Shown here: in pieces, positions 1 to 10,618 of the stretch | Position numbering within the stretch: the first letter of the stretch is position 1 | How the letters are laid out: each line of letters begins with the position of its first letter | Source: Bacteroidota bacterium | GTDB taxonomy: Bacteria > Bacteroidota > Bacteroidia > Chitinophagales > LD1 | Direction of reading: 5' to 3' | NCBI GenBank assembly: GCA_016715625.1 | Contig: JADJZU010000005.1 | Span: 106,982 to 170,981 of the forward strand | DNA: 64,000 nucleotides | The notes under the pieces: model-generated | Seen by the model: only the letters and a program-made list of their open reading frames with translations | What the model was told of the DNA's origin: nothing | Databases searched by the model: none | Translations under genes and position numbers: made by a program

Positions 1-3000
1 CGATAACAGATGTAGATGCCGGTTTTTTTGCAGCGACACAAAATGCTTGTAACAGTATCAGCGTACAGTTTAATGATACATCCAACTTTGCCAGCAGTTG
101 GTTGTGGGATTTTGGTGATGGAACAACATCTACTCTGCAGAACCCAACTCATACCTACACTACAAATGGCTCTTACAATGTATCGCTTACTGTCAGTTAC
201 AATGGCTGTAATGATACAGAAACTCAGTCTGCTTATATTAATGTTTCTACTCCTGTTAGTGCTTCTTTTACTGCTGATGATACCTCGAGTTGTACGGCTC
301 CACTATCAGTAAACTTTACCGGAAACGCACCCGGAGCTGCCAGTTACAATTGGGTATTTGGCGATGGAGGTGTTTCTACAAATATGAGCCCGACCTATAC
401 CTACAATTCCACCGGTTCATTTACAGTTACCTTTAATGCTGTAAATGCTGCGGGATGCGTGACTGCTGTTACTCGACCAGGATATATTGATGTAGGAACT
501 CTAAGTGCCACTATCAGTGCAGATTCTACGAATGGATGCACCCCACTCTTGGTTAATTTTTCTAGTAATGTAACCAGCAACTCTCCTATTACCTCTTATT
601 TATGGGATTTTGGCGATGGAACTTCTTCTGTATTAGCGAATCCTTTACATTATTACAACACAACCGGTCAATATGTTCCTTCATTGGATGTCACGAATGC
701 TGAAGGTTGCATAGTAAGCGTTATATTCCCCGGTCAGATAAACGTAGGTCAATCGCTTTCACCTGCATTCTCAGCATTGCCGCTGATTCAATGCGTAAAC
801 CAGACGGTCACCTTTACGAATCAAACCTCCGGTTCCAACGCACAAACAATCTGGCTTTGGGAGTTTGGCGATGGGCAGACTAGTGCAGCACCGTCACCCA
901 CTCATGCTTATTCAGATACCGGCACTTATACAGTTACTCTGACAGTTATTAATCAAGGGTGTTCGAGTGACACTGAGATTGTTGATTATATCCTAATCGT
1001 TGTCCCTAAAGCAGACTTTAACTTCGAATTTGATTGTAATAACCCAACAACAGTCCAGTTTCGTGATACTTCTCAGGGGGCAGATTCTTGGTTTTGGGAT
1101 TTTGGCGATGGCACCACCTCTAACCTTCAGAATCCACTACATACCTTTCCCTCCCCAGCTAGTTATGACGTAACCTTGATTGTGGAAAATTTTACAACTG
1201 GATGTATTGATTCAATCAAAAAGATGCTTCCCATCGGCACACCTGATGCTTTGTTTTTTGCTGATACCACACAAGGATGTCGTTCATTAACTGTTCAATT
1301 TAGTGATAGCTCAACGTTCGCAAGTGGTTGGTTTTGGGACTTTGGTGATGGCACTGCTGGTAGCAGCGTTCAATCACCTACTCACACCTTCACTGATACC
1401 GGAAGATATACGATTACGCTGGTTATAAACCCGGGGCAAACCTGTTCGGATACTGTCAGGCGAATCAATTACATTACTGTTTATGGTGTTTACGCTAACT
1501 TTTTCCCGAACCCCACGGTTGCTTGCGTTCCTATGAATACGGTGTTTACCGATAGCAGTAAATCTTATTTAGGTTCCATAACCTCCTGGAAGTATTACTT
1601 TGGTACTGGCGATAGTAGTTCACTTAAAAACCCCACATACACTTATAATAACTCTGGAAACTTCAATGTATCATTGCGTGTAACGGATAGCCGTGGTTGT
1701 AGCAGCACCGCTACAAAAAATGTAGCACCACAAAGTGTAACGGCTGGATTTACTTCTGATACGGTAGTTTGCCCGGGAGAGACTACCAGATTTTTTAGTT
1801 CAACACAATCAGGCGTTACTTTTATATGGGATTTTGGCGATGGAACCACAGGAACAGGACCTACCCCAACTCATACTTATGGGAGTGTTGGAAATTATTC
1901 AGTAACTCAAATAATTATTCTTAATAACATTGGTTGCCGCGACACTATTTTTGTTCCCAATTTGGTAGACGTAGATACCCCAGTAGCTGATTTTTATGTG
2001 ACTACTAATTTTTCACCGTGCCCACCTTTCCCTGTACAATTTTATAACACTACTAATCGCTTTGACTTAAATTGGATTTGGTTTTTTGGCGATGGTGACA
2101 CCAGCACTTCCCGCGATCCACTTCATGTCTATTTTTTCCCGGTGATTATGATGTAAAACTGGTTGCATGGGATTCTTCCGGTTGCGCGGACTCCATTACA
2201 TACATAGATTTAATACGCGTAAGAGGTCCAATAGGTAATTTTGAAGCCGTCCCTGATTCCGGCTGTGTTCCGTTAACCACCAGTATTGTAGGCTCAGTAG
2301 CTTCCACCGTAAACATTATTGCTGATTTGGGCGATGGAACATCTTTTAACGATACCGTTAATCTTACACACACCTATACTATGCCTGGCACCTATTACCC
2401 TATTTATACACTTACTGACAGTGTGGGGTGCGTAGTATCGTACCCGGTAGATACCATCGTTGTAGGTCTAATTCCTTACCCGGGATTACCCACCGACACT
2501 ACGGTTTGCAAGGGTAACTATGTGCCGTTTAACTTACCTTATGGTGATTACTTTGTTTGGACAGCCAATCAATCACCCAATTACCTTTCTTGTGATTCAT
2601 GTAAAAATACTCTGTCCACAGCTCCTGACACTATTGTTTATTATGTAACTGCCACCACAAACATTGGTTGTGTAGCCAGCGACACCATTACAGTGAATGT
2701 AGACCCATTGCCACCCATACAGCCAGGACCTTTTTATCGTATCTGTCCGGGCGACACGCTCCAGTTAACTGCAGGTGCGGGAGTCAACAACGCTTTCTGG
2801 ACGCCCAATATTTTTATCAATGATACAACCATTGTAAATCCATTAGTTTTTCCACCCGATACTCAGTTCTATAGAGTAACGGGATATAACCAAACTGGAT
2901 GCTCTATCTCAAAGTTGGTGAGAGTTTATGTAATTAAAAATGTGGATGCCGATTTACTTATATCGGATTCGTTAGTCTGTGAAGGGGGAGAAATTGTTTT

Positions 3001-3712
3001 GGATGTAAACGTGTATGAAGCATCCGTCCTTGATACTAGTTTCCTTTGGATACCATCCACCTATTTGGATGCCGACAACATCGAAGACCCTACCGTTTCT
3101 GCTCCTTTTGGAAGCTATACCTATACCGTCATTGTAAGCAGTACCAATTGCGTTCCGGATACAGATAACGTAAATATTACCATAGCTCCAATACCTTCCG
3201 TAGAAGCCGGAGACGACCAAACGGTCACCGATGGAACAGTGGTTCAGATTTACGCTTCGTCACCAAATGACGTTACTTATTCCTGGCTGCCAAGTACGAA
3301 TAATCTGTCATGCGTAGATTGTAGACGCCCATTCGTGACTGCACAAACTACGGAAACCTATTATGTAGCGGCCACTAATCAGTGGGGCTGCTTTGATGTT
3401 GATTCGGTTACTGTCAGAGTGGTAAAGTGTGATCCTTCCATGGTTTTTGTGCCAAACTCGTTTACTCCGAATGGAGATGGACTGAACGATGTGCTGTATG
3501 TCCGTGGAATTGGTTTGCGCAAGCTGGAGTATTTCCGGGTATTTGACCGCTGGGGGCAAATGGTTTATCAAACACAGAACATTAATGAAGGATGGGATGG
3601 CGTTTTTAATGGCAAGGCGGCCGATATTGCTACTTACGTATACACCGCGAAAGGGGAATGTAGTAGTGGAAACACCGTGGAAGTGAGCGGAAATGTGACT
3701 CTGGTCAGATAA
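1..3712 (+). CDS. PKD-repeat cell-surface protein with type B T9SS sorting domain (5' partial, frameshifted)
   Basis: The reading frame is already open at base 3, so the N-terminus lies outside the window. At least ten PKD-type Ig-like units follow, marked by WDFGDGT or close variants (for example near 111, 606, 1098, 1338 and 1830). The frame stops at 2156 (TAA at 2154-2156), but the protein clearly continues one frame over (GDYDVKLVAWDSSGC, from 2141) to a stop at 3712. The break is a single missing base in the T6C3 run at 2132-2140. The last 85 residues, with FVPNSFTPNGDGLNDVL and FDRWGQMVY, are a gliding-motility-type C-terminal domain (CHU_C, T9SS type B). By family knowledge such proteins are exported through the outer membrane and act as adhesins or matrix components. 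The specific ligand is unknown. Both exported nucleases follow on the same strand. Confidence 0.9.
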
Positions 3713-3792
3713 TCTAATCTTAACTTCTCGTTAAATTTATTGCTCACTCGCGAGTAGGCATGGTTTTTTAGTTTAGCAGCTCAAATTTTCAT

Positions 3793-4830
3793 ATGTCGCG
3801 TATTCTTTTCGCTTGTTTACTAGCGTTCCCTATTCTTGCAATTGGTCAGGAGAAACAATACAATGTTGGTGTAGTAGCATTTTATAACCTGGAGAATCTG
3901 TTTGATACGTTAAACGACCCTGATAAAAACGATGAAGATTTTACACCCACCGGTGCGTATGGCTACACAGCACAGGTGTATCATGATAAGTTAGGAAAGT
4001 TATCACAGGTATTATCCGAACTTGGAACACAAAGCTCACCGCACGGTTTTGCTTTTTGTGGAGTGGCTGAAGTAGAAAACAGAAAAGTGCTTGAAGACTT
4101 GGTGGCTCAACCGTTATTGAAAAACAGAAATCTGAAAATTGTTCATTATAGCTCGCCCGATGAACGCGGTATAGATGTAGGATTGCTCTATAACCCGAAA
4201 TATTTTAAAGTAAAGCATAGTGAAAGCCTCTTTGTGAAATTGGAGAGCAATTCTTCTAAGCCGTATTATACGCGCGATGTGTTGTGGGTCAGCGGTGATT
4301 TTCTGGGCGAAATGATTCACATATTTGTAAACCACTGGCCAAGCAGGCGAGGAGGAGAAGATGCCAGTGCGCCCGCCCGTGCAGCGGCAGCCGCAGTTTC
4401 TAAACATGTGATTGACTCTTTAATGGCAATTGACCCAACTACCAAAGTAGTAGTTATGGGTGATTTAAATGATGATCCTGTAAGCCCAAGTGTGACTCAG
4501 GTTATAGGTGCTGTAGGTAAAATTAAAGAAGTGAAACCTGGTGGAATGTTTAATCCATGGGTTGATTTTTACAAGAAGGGCATTGGCACATTAGCCTACA
4601 ATGATTCCTGGAATATCTTTGATCAAATACTACTTTCCTCAGGTTGGCTGAGTAATACACAACCAGGTTTTTTCTACAAAGATGCTCATATCTTCAATAA
4701 GCAATACATGGTTACTAAAACCGGAAAGTATAAAGGGTATCCTATGCGCACGTTTGATGGGAATGTGTATATAGGCGGATATAGCGATCACTTTCCCACC
4801 TATTGTGTAATGCTGAAAGAGGCGAAATGA
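3793..4830 (+). CDS. exported endonuclease/exonuclease/phosphatase (EEP) family protein
   Basis: The 345-residue protein has an N-terminal signal peptide (MSRILFACLLAFPILAIGQ). It carries the EEP-fold landmarks in order: FYNLENLFD, the acidic metal-ligand segment GVAEVENR, SPDERGIDVGLLY, VNHWPSRRGG, VMGDLNDDP and a C-terminal SDHFP with the catalytic His. The family contains metal-dependent nucleases and phosphodiesterases related to exonuclease III and DNase I. The signal peptide suggests a periplasmic or extracellular site. No T9SS tail is visible, in contrast to the next gene, a second nuclease 44 bases downstream. The substrate (DNA, or a phosphate ester) cannot be decided from sequence. 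Confidence 0.85.
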   Translation: MSRILFACLLAFPILAIGQEKQYNVGVVAFYNLENLFDTLNDPDKNDEDFTPTGAYGYTAQVYHDKLGKLSQVLSELGTQSSPHGFAFCGVAEVENRKVLEDLVAQPLLKNRNLKIVHYSSPDERGIDVGLLYNPKYFKVKHSESLFVKLESNSSKPYYTRDVLWVSGDFLGEMIHIFVNHWPSRRGGEDASAPARAAAAAVSKHVIDSLMAIDPTTKVVVMGDLNDDPVSPSVTQVIGAVGKIKEVKPGGMFNPWVDFYKKGIGTLAYNDSWNIFDQILLSSGWLSNTQPGFFYKDAHIFNKQYMVTKTGKYKGYPMRTFDGNVYIGGYSDHFPTYCVMLKEAK

Positions 4831-4873
4831 TTTTCGTTTTTGACCTGGATTAGTTGCTGATAAAATAATTTTC

Positions 4874-6280
4874 ATGAATGTTTTTTCTTCGTTTTTTTTC
4901 TTGTTGTTTTCATTGTCACTAAGCGTTGGGCTGGCACAGGAACCCTCAGCAAACCCCAGTGCGATGCTTTTTACCAATGCTAAATCGTATGGTTTTAGCA
5001 TGAGTTTTACACCTTCCACGGCCGATGGTTTTCTCGTTCTTAAAAGTGAGAGCCCAATCACTTTCTCGCCTGCCGATGGTGTGGTTTACCAAAAAGGACA
5101 GGGTGTGGCATCAGGAGTCAAAGTTCTATCCGTGAATACCAATTACTTTTTCAATATACGCGAAGTTTTAGAAAACACTACATATTATTTCAGCGCATTT
5201 GCCTTCAACGGCACCGGTGCAAACATAAATTACAAGCAAGCAAGTCCTCTGCAAGGCTCCTTTACCAGCCCGGCCTCTTTACCCGGAAACTATTATGCAG
5301 GAATTGATTCTTCCGCTTATTCTTTATTGACTGATTTACGCAACCTGCTGCGTCCGCATACCGCTGTTTCTTACACCGCATACCGCACACTCATACTCCC
5401 GGTAATGTATGAAAGAGATACTATAAATAACGGTGCGGTAGTAGATTGCGAATACAGTAATGTAAGCACTGTTTACTCACCACCTTTCGATTTTACTGCT
5501 CAGCAATACAACCGCGAGCATGCATTACCTAAAAGTTGGATGCTCACCGGAGGCAATACACTGAATGCGGATGGCTCGGATTATCACAATTTATTACTCA
5601 CTTTAGCACAGCCGAATCAGGCAAGGTCCAATCACCCGCAGGGTATTGTATTGAATGCCACCAATACTTTTGGGGATGCTAAAATAGGTACAGATGCTAT
5701 GGGTAACACAGTGTTTGAGCCTAAGGTAAATCGCAAAGGCGATGTAGCCAGAAATATGTTTTATCAAATGGTTACCTATAATGGCGATGGTGGAAATTGG
5801 GGCTTCGAAAATTTGCTAACCGAAGCCAGTCTTCAAGATCAAAACGTGCTTAAATTGTGGCACGCACAAGACCCTCCCGATAAGTTTGAGCGAACTAAAA
5901 CAGATTACATCTTCTCTATTCAGGGCAATCGAAATCCATTTATAGATCATCCGGGGTGGGTAAATTGTATTGATTTTGATAGCTTAGTTAAAACTAATTT
6001 TTGTGGTGCTGTTTCATCTGTAGACGAGCGCGATTTTGCCTCTGATATCCAGTTGCACTACAACGGCTATTCGCTTGCCATAGAGCTAAAGTCAGACTAT
6101 AATTCCATGGCCACTTTCATCCTCTATGATTTATCAGGAAGAGAAGTGGTGGTTTCTGAATCTCATGTTCAGCCGGGCGTGCATTCGCATGCCATGGATG
6201 TAAGCGAGTTGAATGCGGGTGTTTATCTTTTACAGGTTTCTATTGATGGCAAACGGGCCATCAAGAAAATTGTAAAGTAG
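4874..6280 (+). CDS. secreted endonuclease I family protein with type A T9SS sorting domain
   Basis: The 468-residue protein begins with a signal peptide (MNVFSSFFFLLFSLSLSVGLAQ). The central part carries the endonuclease I (PF04231-type) signature: NREHALPKSWM, with the His of the beta-beta-alpha-metal motif, and DYHNLLLTLAQPNQARSN. The N-terminal part (about residues 25-130) looks like an Ig/fibronectin-type module. The C-terminal ~75 residues, ending NAGVYLLQVSIDGKRAIKKIVK, are a Por secretion tail (T9SS type A). The protein is therefore likely exported and either released or anchored by the T9SS sortase. By family knowledge these are non-specific nucleases, and degradation of extracellular DNA for nutrients is the natural inference. 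Confidence 0.9.
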   Translation: MNVFSSFFFLLFSLSLSVGLAQEPSANPSAMLFTNAKSYGFSMSFTPSTADGFLVLKSESPITFSPADGVVYQKGQGVASGVKVLSVNTNYFFNIREVLENTTYYFSAFAFNGTGANINYKQASPLQGSFTSPASLPGNYYAGIDSSAYSLLTDLRNLLRPHTAVSYTAYRTLILPVMYERDTINNGAVVDCEYSNVSTVYSPPFDFTAQQYNREHALPKSWMLTGGNTLNADGSDYHNLLLTLAQPNQARSNHPQGIVLNATNTFGDAKIGTDAMGNTVFEPKVNRKGDVARNMFYQMVTYNGDGGNWGFENLLTEASLQDQNVLKLWHAQDPPDKFERTKTDYIFSIQGNRNPFIDHPGWVNCIDFDSLVKTNFCGAVSSVDERDFASDIQLHYNGYSLAIELKSDYNSMATFILYDLSGREVVVSESHVQPGVHSHAMDVSELNAGVYLLQVSIDGKRAIKKIVK

Positions 6281-6327
6281 CAGAGAATAATCTGTTCCGT
6301 TCAACCTTCTGACCGGCAAATATCGTC

Positions 6328-6357
6328 TTGCTGCCGATAAATATTTGGCTACATTAG
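6328..6357 (+). promoter_or_regulatory. putative Bacteroidota-type promoter
   Basis: A TTG at 6328-6330 is followed after 19 bases by TACATTAG at 6350-6357, one mismatch from the Bacteroidota -7 consensus TAnnTTTG. It lies 31 bases upstream of the large surface-protein gene. No Shine-Dalgarno sequence is visible, which is normal for the phylum. Confidence 0.45.
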
Positions 6358-6388
6358 CCTCGAACACATTCACTCACTTTTTTACATT

Positions 6389-9300
6389 ATGAACGTAAAG
6401 AAAATTACCCACTGCGTTGCGGCATTTGCATTGTCATTATTTTTAATGCTGTCCTTTCAGGAATCCAGAGCTTCTCACGCTATGGGTGCCGATATTGCCT
6501 ACGAATGCATTGACCCCAGTACCAATACATATAAAGTCACTCTGCGATTCTATCGCGACTGTTTTGGTATTGATGCGTCTACTTCTGTATTTGTAGATGT
6601 GACTTCGCTTTCCTGCGGTCAAAATTTGTCTATGACCCTGGATCGTGAAGCTTGCCCGCCACAAACAAACGGAGGTGCTCCGTGTGAAGTTTCTCCTTTG
6701 TGTCAATCGGCTATTGGCCAGTCAACTTGTAATGGAGGAAGCTATCCCGGGGTAATGGCCTACACTTTTACAGGAATCATTCAATTACCTATGAACTGTG
6801 CCGATTGGGTCTTTAGTTTTTCGGAGTGTTGCCGAAATGCTCAAATTACAAATCTTCAATCCCCAGATACTGAAGATTTGTATGTAGAAGCACGCTTGAA
6901 TAATCTGGTTTCCGGTTCTAACAATTCCCCTGTGTTTACCACCTTGCCGGTGCCTTTTATTTGTGCCAACCAACCCTTCTCGTATAACCACGGAGCGGTA
7001 GACCCGGATGGAGATTCGCTTTATTACTCTTTGGTAAATCCCTTGACTTTGGGCGGTGCACCGACCACTTACGTTTTCCCTTTTACTCCTACTCAGCCAA
7101 TGAATACCACACCGGCCAACTCTTTCAACTTTGATAATAACACCGGCCAGATGTTTTTTACACCCAATGGTGTTCAGGTTGCAGTAGCTACCGTTTTGGT
7201 TGAGGAATATCGCAACGGTGTGTTGATTGGTTCCACAATGCGCGATATTCAGGTGGTAGTGGTTAATCTGCCCGGTTGCGCTAATCCGGCTCCACTCTTT
7301 ACAGGCGCTATTCAGCCCACTGTTACAGGAGGTTTTTATATCAATCCATTTAATGTGCAGGTGTGTCCGGGGACTACACTTACCTTTAGCACATTGGCAG
7401 TGGAGCAAACTGGCGATTCCGTTTTTGTGGAAACCAACGTTGCGCAATCCATTCCGGGCGCTCAGTTTAGCAGCCAGTATCTTTCAGAAGACTCCATTTC
7501 CTCCTTTTTTAGCTGGACTCCAAGCGGTTTGGATACCGGTCAAAATGTATTTATCGTAACTATTAAAAACAACAATTGTCCGCTTAGCAGTAATCAGGCT
7601 TATGCCATTACTATAGATGTATTGGCAGGCACCTACGCAGGTCCCGACCTAAGTTATTGCCCTGCAGGCGGTCCGGTGCAATTGCAGGCTTATGGCGGCA
7701 ATCAGTTTACATGGAGTCCGGCCTCCGGATTAAATAATGCAAACATTGGCAATCCGCAAGCTTCACCCAGCCAAACCACCACTTACATTGTAACCAGTAA
7801 CTTAAGCAATACGTGCAAAAACAAGGATACGGTGACCGTCTTCCGTGTCCCTGATTTTAACTACACTATCACTCAAAGCGATGATACCATCTGCCGATTT
7901 GAGTTTGTGAATTTTAATGTGACACCCGATGCCGGTTTTGGTCCTTATACTTATTCCTGGACCCCAAGTATCAGTTTAAATGCTTCCACGGTACCAAATC
8001 CTACTGCACAACCGGATTATTCTACCACATACACTTTGGTAATCACCTCCGATACGGGCTGTGTGATACGCGATACCAGCACTTATGTGGTGGTGGAAGG
8101 ACAGGGGCCACTCGTTCGTATTGCAGCAGATAAAACAAAGGTGTGCCAAGGTGATACCATACAGCTAAGTTCTGTAATCTCTGTATTGCCTTGTGGCTTA
8201 AATGTGGTGCCTTGCCAGGGTAATTATGTATTGAAAACAATTGGAGCGGGTACCGTAAATGATGCCACCGGTGCTACTCCATTTCGTGGATTTTACGAAG
8301 ATGCACGAATGCAAATTCTCTTTAGAGCCAGCGAGTTGCAAGCCATGGGAATGACCTCGGGCACTATCACTGATATTGCCTTTGATGTTTCACAACAAGG
8401 AAGCACACAGCCGTATGACGGGTTCTCATTAAAAATGGGCTGCACGGATTTGATTGCGCTAAGTGCATTTGTCCCTAACCTTCCGGTGGTAATGATGCCT
8501 ACTCAGGTTCAGCCAACAGTGGGCTCCAATACCTTTACGTTTACAACACCCTATGACTGGGACGGAGTTTCAAACCTGATTTTGGAAGTTTGTTTTGACA
8601 ACAATTCCTGGACGAATGACGATGATGTAAATGCTACTCCTACTGCTTACAACTCAGTTCTTTTTCAATTTCAGGACGGAGCTTCCGGTTGTAATCTCAA
8701 CGGCTTTTCGAACATTTCCACCAACCGCCCTAATGTTCAGTTTGTTTATTGCGTAGAGCCGCCAGCAAACATAACTTACAGCTGGTCTCCAACCACCAAT
8801 CTATATTCTCCGGATAGTTTGAATCCTTTTGTGGTATTGGATGATAATCGCGAATATTTCTTAACTGCCAATGATGGTTCTTGCAGCGGAGGTTCATCTA
8901 TTGTCTTGAACATTGACACTTCTTTTGGCATCAATGCCGGATCTGATTTACCTTTTTGTACCGGCAACCCTGCTCAGTTGAATGCATTGATTACCGGCAC
9001 ACCACCTACCGGACAGTTGGGCGCTTGTGGCACCAATGGTACCCCTTGCAACAATGCAAGCGCACCCCTGCGCACACTCAGTTTGCCTGGAGCGGCTGCA
9101 GGATTCAATACGCCTTTTGATGGCGATTTCTTCTCTACGCAATTTGAAGATCAACGCACGCAAATTTTGTATCGCGCAGCTGATTTAATTGCTGCAGGAT
9201 ACACTGCAGGAACTATCAGCCAAATTGGATTGAACGTAAGTGCCAAAGCATCTGCATTCCCATTTCAGAATCTAAGTGTAAAACTTGGATGCACCACGAA

Positions 9301-10540
9301 AAGTGCATTAGACGATAACGGATGGGAGCCTACTTCAGTAGTATATACGAATGTCTTATATGCCACTGTTTTAGGATGGAATGATTTTGTGTTGCAAAAC
9401 ACCTATTCGTGGGATGGTACTTCCAATCTGGTTCTTGAGATTTGTTGGGATAATCCGGATGGATTCCCCAGTACCGGTGCTGACTTTGTGCAAACGGCTT
9501 TTGTAAACTATAGCTGTTTCCATTCGGGCTCTTCCTTTTTAGATGTAGGCTGCAATATCAGCACTCCCACCTTTGGGTTGTTTACAGAGTTACCGGAAAT
9601 GCGCGCTAAAATCTGTCCCGCCCCACCGGTGCCTGTTACCTATGTGTGGACACCTAACCTATCACTCACGGATGATTCCATTTCTAATCCTCTAGCTTCA
9701 CCTGCTCAAGCGACCACTTATACCATTACAGCCTATTTTGGTGGCAAATGTCCCAAAGTGGATGATGTAGTAGTGACTCCACAGAATTTCAGCTACCTTG
9801 TAATGAATGATAGCAGTGTTTGTCAGGGACAGAGCATCACGCTGTCTGTCATTGGAGGCAATGCTTATAGTTGGTATCCGGCATCTACCCTAAGTTGTTC
9901 CGATTGCCCCAATCCGGTAGCCTCTCCGCTTCCGCCATCCAGCATTTACTTTGTGACGATTACCGACACCACTACAGGATGTACCCATAGCGATACAGTG
10001 GTCATATCTGTAGCCGATTTACAGGCAACTGCACTCTATTACGACACTTTGGTAGACCAAGGGACTGCCATAGTGTTAGGTGCTGATGTTACAGGAGGTG
10101 CAGGCCCCGGCTCTTATACCTACACTTGGGCTCCGGCCGATTTTCTGGATAATGCAAATAGTCCTTCTCCTGTAGCCACTCCGCTAGCTGACAGGCTCTA
10201 TGTGCTTTCCGTTACCAGTGGCCCTTGCACCGATACCACACAGGTGAATGTAAGGGTGAATATCATAGAAAGCCCGGTGGCAATGCCTAATGCATTTTCT
10301 CCAAATGGTGATGGCAAAAACGATTTGTTCGGTCCGGTAATCACCAACTCGATAGCCAGCATCCAATCATTCAGAATTTATAACCGATATGGAGAATTAG
10401 TGCATGATGCAGCACAGTCTTGGGACGGTACTTTCAGAGGGAAAGCGCAACCGGCCGGTACCTATATTTATTACATCGTTATCCAACGACCGTTCAAAGA
10501 TGACGAAGGTTTGCAGGGTTCATTTACTCTATTGCGATAG
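6389..10540 (+). CDS. large multidomain cell-surface protein with type B T9SS sorting domain
   Basis: The 1383-residue protein has a signal peptide and then SHAMGADIAYECIDP, a mature N-terminus often seen in CHU_C-type proteins. Segments resembling Ig/PKD units with YSWTPSISLNAS-like repeats follow. Two related ~180-residue modules sit at about residues 612-790 and 879-1076. Both share a core of the form R-Q-ILFRA-L-AG-T-GTI-I, then KLGC, then WDGxSNLxLExC. The C-terminus has AMPNAFSPNGDGKNDLFGP and FRIYNRYGELV, the gliding-motility-associated (type B) T9SS domain. Cysteines are frequent in the N-terminal 150 residues, suggesting disulfides outside the cell. Adhesion or matrix function is inferred from family and size. 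Transcription ends at a strong inverted repeat just downstream. Confidence 0.9.
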   Translation: MNVKKITHCVAAFALSLFLMLSFQESRASHAMGADIAYECIDPSTNTYKVTLRFYRDCFGIDASTSVFVDVTSLSCGQNLSMTLDREACPPQTNGGAPCEVSPLCQSAIGQSTCNGGSYPGVMAYTFTGIIQLPMNCADWVFSFSECCRNAQITNLQSPDTEDLYVEARLNNLVSGSNNSPVFTTLPVPFICANQPFSYNHGAVDPDGDSLYYSLVNPLTLGGAPTTYVFPFTPTQPMNTTPANSFNFDNNTGQMFFTPNGVQVAVATVLVEEYRNGVLIGSTMRDIQVVVVNLPGCANPAPLFTGAIQPTVTGGFYINPFNVQVCPGTTLTFSTLAVEQTGDSVFVETNVAQSIPGAQFSSQYLSEDSISSFFSWTPSGLDTGQNVFIVTIKNNNCPLSSNQAYAITIDVLAGTYAGPDLSYCPAGGPVQLQAYGGNQFTWSPASGLNNANIGNPQASPSQTTTYIVTSNLSNTCKNKDTVTVFRVPDFNYTITQSDDTICRFEFVNFNVTPDAGFGPYTYSWTPSISLNASTVPNPTAQPDYSTTYTLVITSDTGCVIRDTSTYVVVEGQGPLVRIAADKTKVCQGDTIQLSSVISVLPCGLNVVPCQGNYVLKTIGAGTVNDATGATPFRGFYEDARMQILFRASELQAMGMTSGTITDIAFDVSQQGSTQPYDGFSLKMGCTDLIALSAFVPNLPVVMMPTQVQPTVGSNTFTFTTPYDWDGVSNLILEVCFDNNSWTNDDDVNATPTAYNSVLFQFQDGASGCNLNGFSNISTNRPNVQFVYCVEPPANITYSWSPTTNLYSPDSLNPFVVLDDNREYFLTANDGSCSGGSSIVLNIDTSFGINAGSDLPFCTGNPAQLNALITGTPPTGQLGACGTNGTPCNNASAPLRTLSLPGAAAGFNTPFDGDFFSTQFEDQRTQILYRAADLIAAGYTAGTISQIGLNVSAKASAFPFQNLSVKLGCTTKSALDDNGWEPTSVVYTNVLYATVLGWNDFVLQNTYSWDGTSNLVLEICWDNPDGFPSTGADFVQTAFVNYSCFHSGSSFLDVGCNISTPTFGLFTELPEMRAKICPAPPVPVTYVWTPNLSLTDDSISNPLASPAQATTYTITAYFGGKCPKVDDVVVTPQNFSYLVMNDSSVCQGQSITLSVIGGNAYSWYPASTLSCSDCPNPVASPLPPSSIYFVTITDTTTGCTHSDTVVISVADLQATALYYDTLVDQGTAIVLGADVTGGAGPGSYTYTWAPADFLDNANSPSPVATPLADRLYVLSVTSGPCTDTTQVNVRVNIIESPVAMPNAFSPNGDGKNDLFGPVITNSIASIQSFRIYNRYGELVHDAAQSWDGTFRGKAQPAGTYIYYIVIQRPFKDDEGLQGSFTLLR

Positions 10541-10558
10541 TATTATTACAGATTACCT

Positions 10559-10599
10559 ACATAGAAAAAGGTCACGAAAATCGTGACCTCTTTCTATGT
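10559..10599. terminator. bidirectional hairpin terminator between convergent genes
   Basis: The arms at 10559-10577 and 10581-10599 form a 19-base inverted repeat with one mismatch and a 3-base AAA loop. The stem contains an A-run on the left and a T-rich run on the right. It sits between the end of the plus-strand surface-protein gene (10540) and the end of the minus-strand gene (10619), so it can serve both. Confidence 0.8.
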
Positions 10600-10618
10600 C
10601 AAAACACCATGAAGGAGA

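Noticed and set aside
6785..7447. 220-residue minus-strand frame inside the large surface-protein gene
   Set aside because: It lies wholly opposite a secure coding frame and its sequence looks like the mirror of repetitive beta-rich coding DNA.
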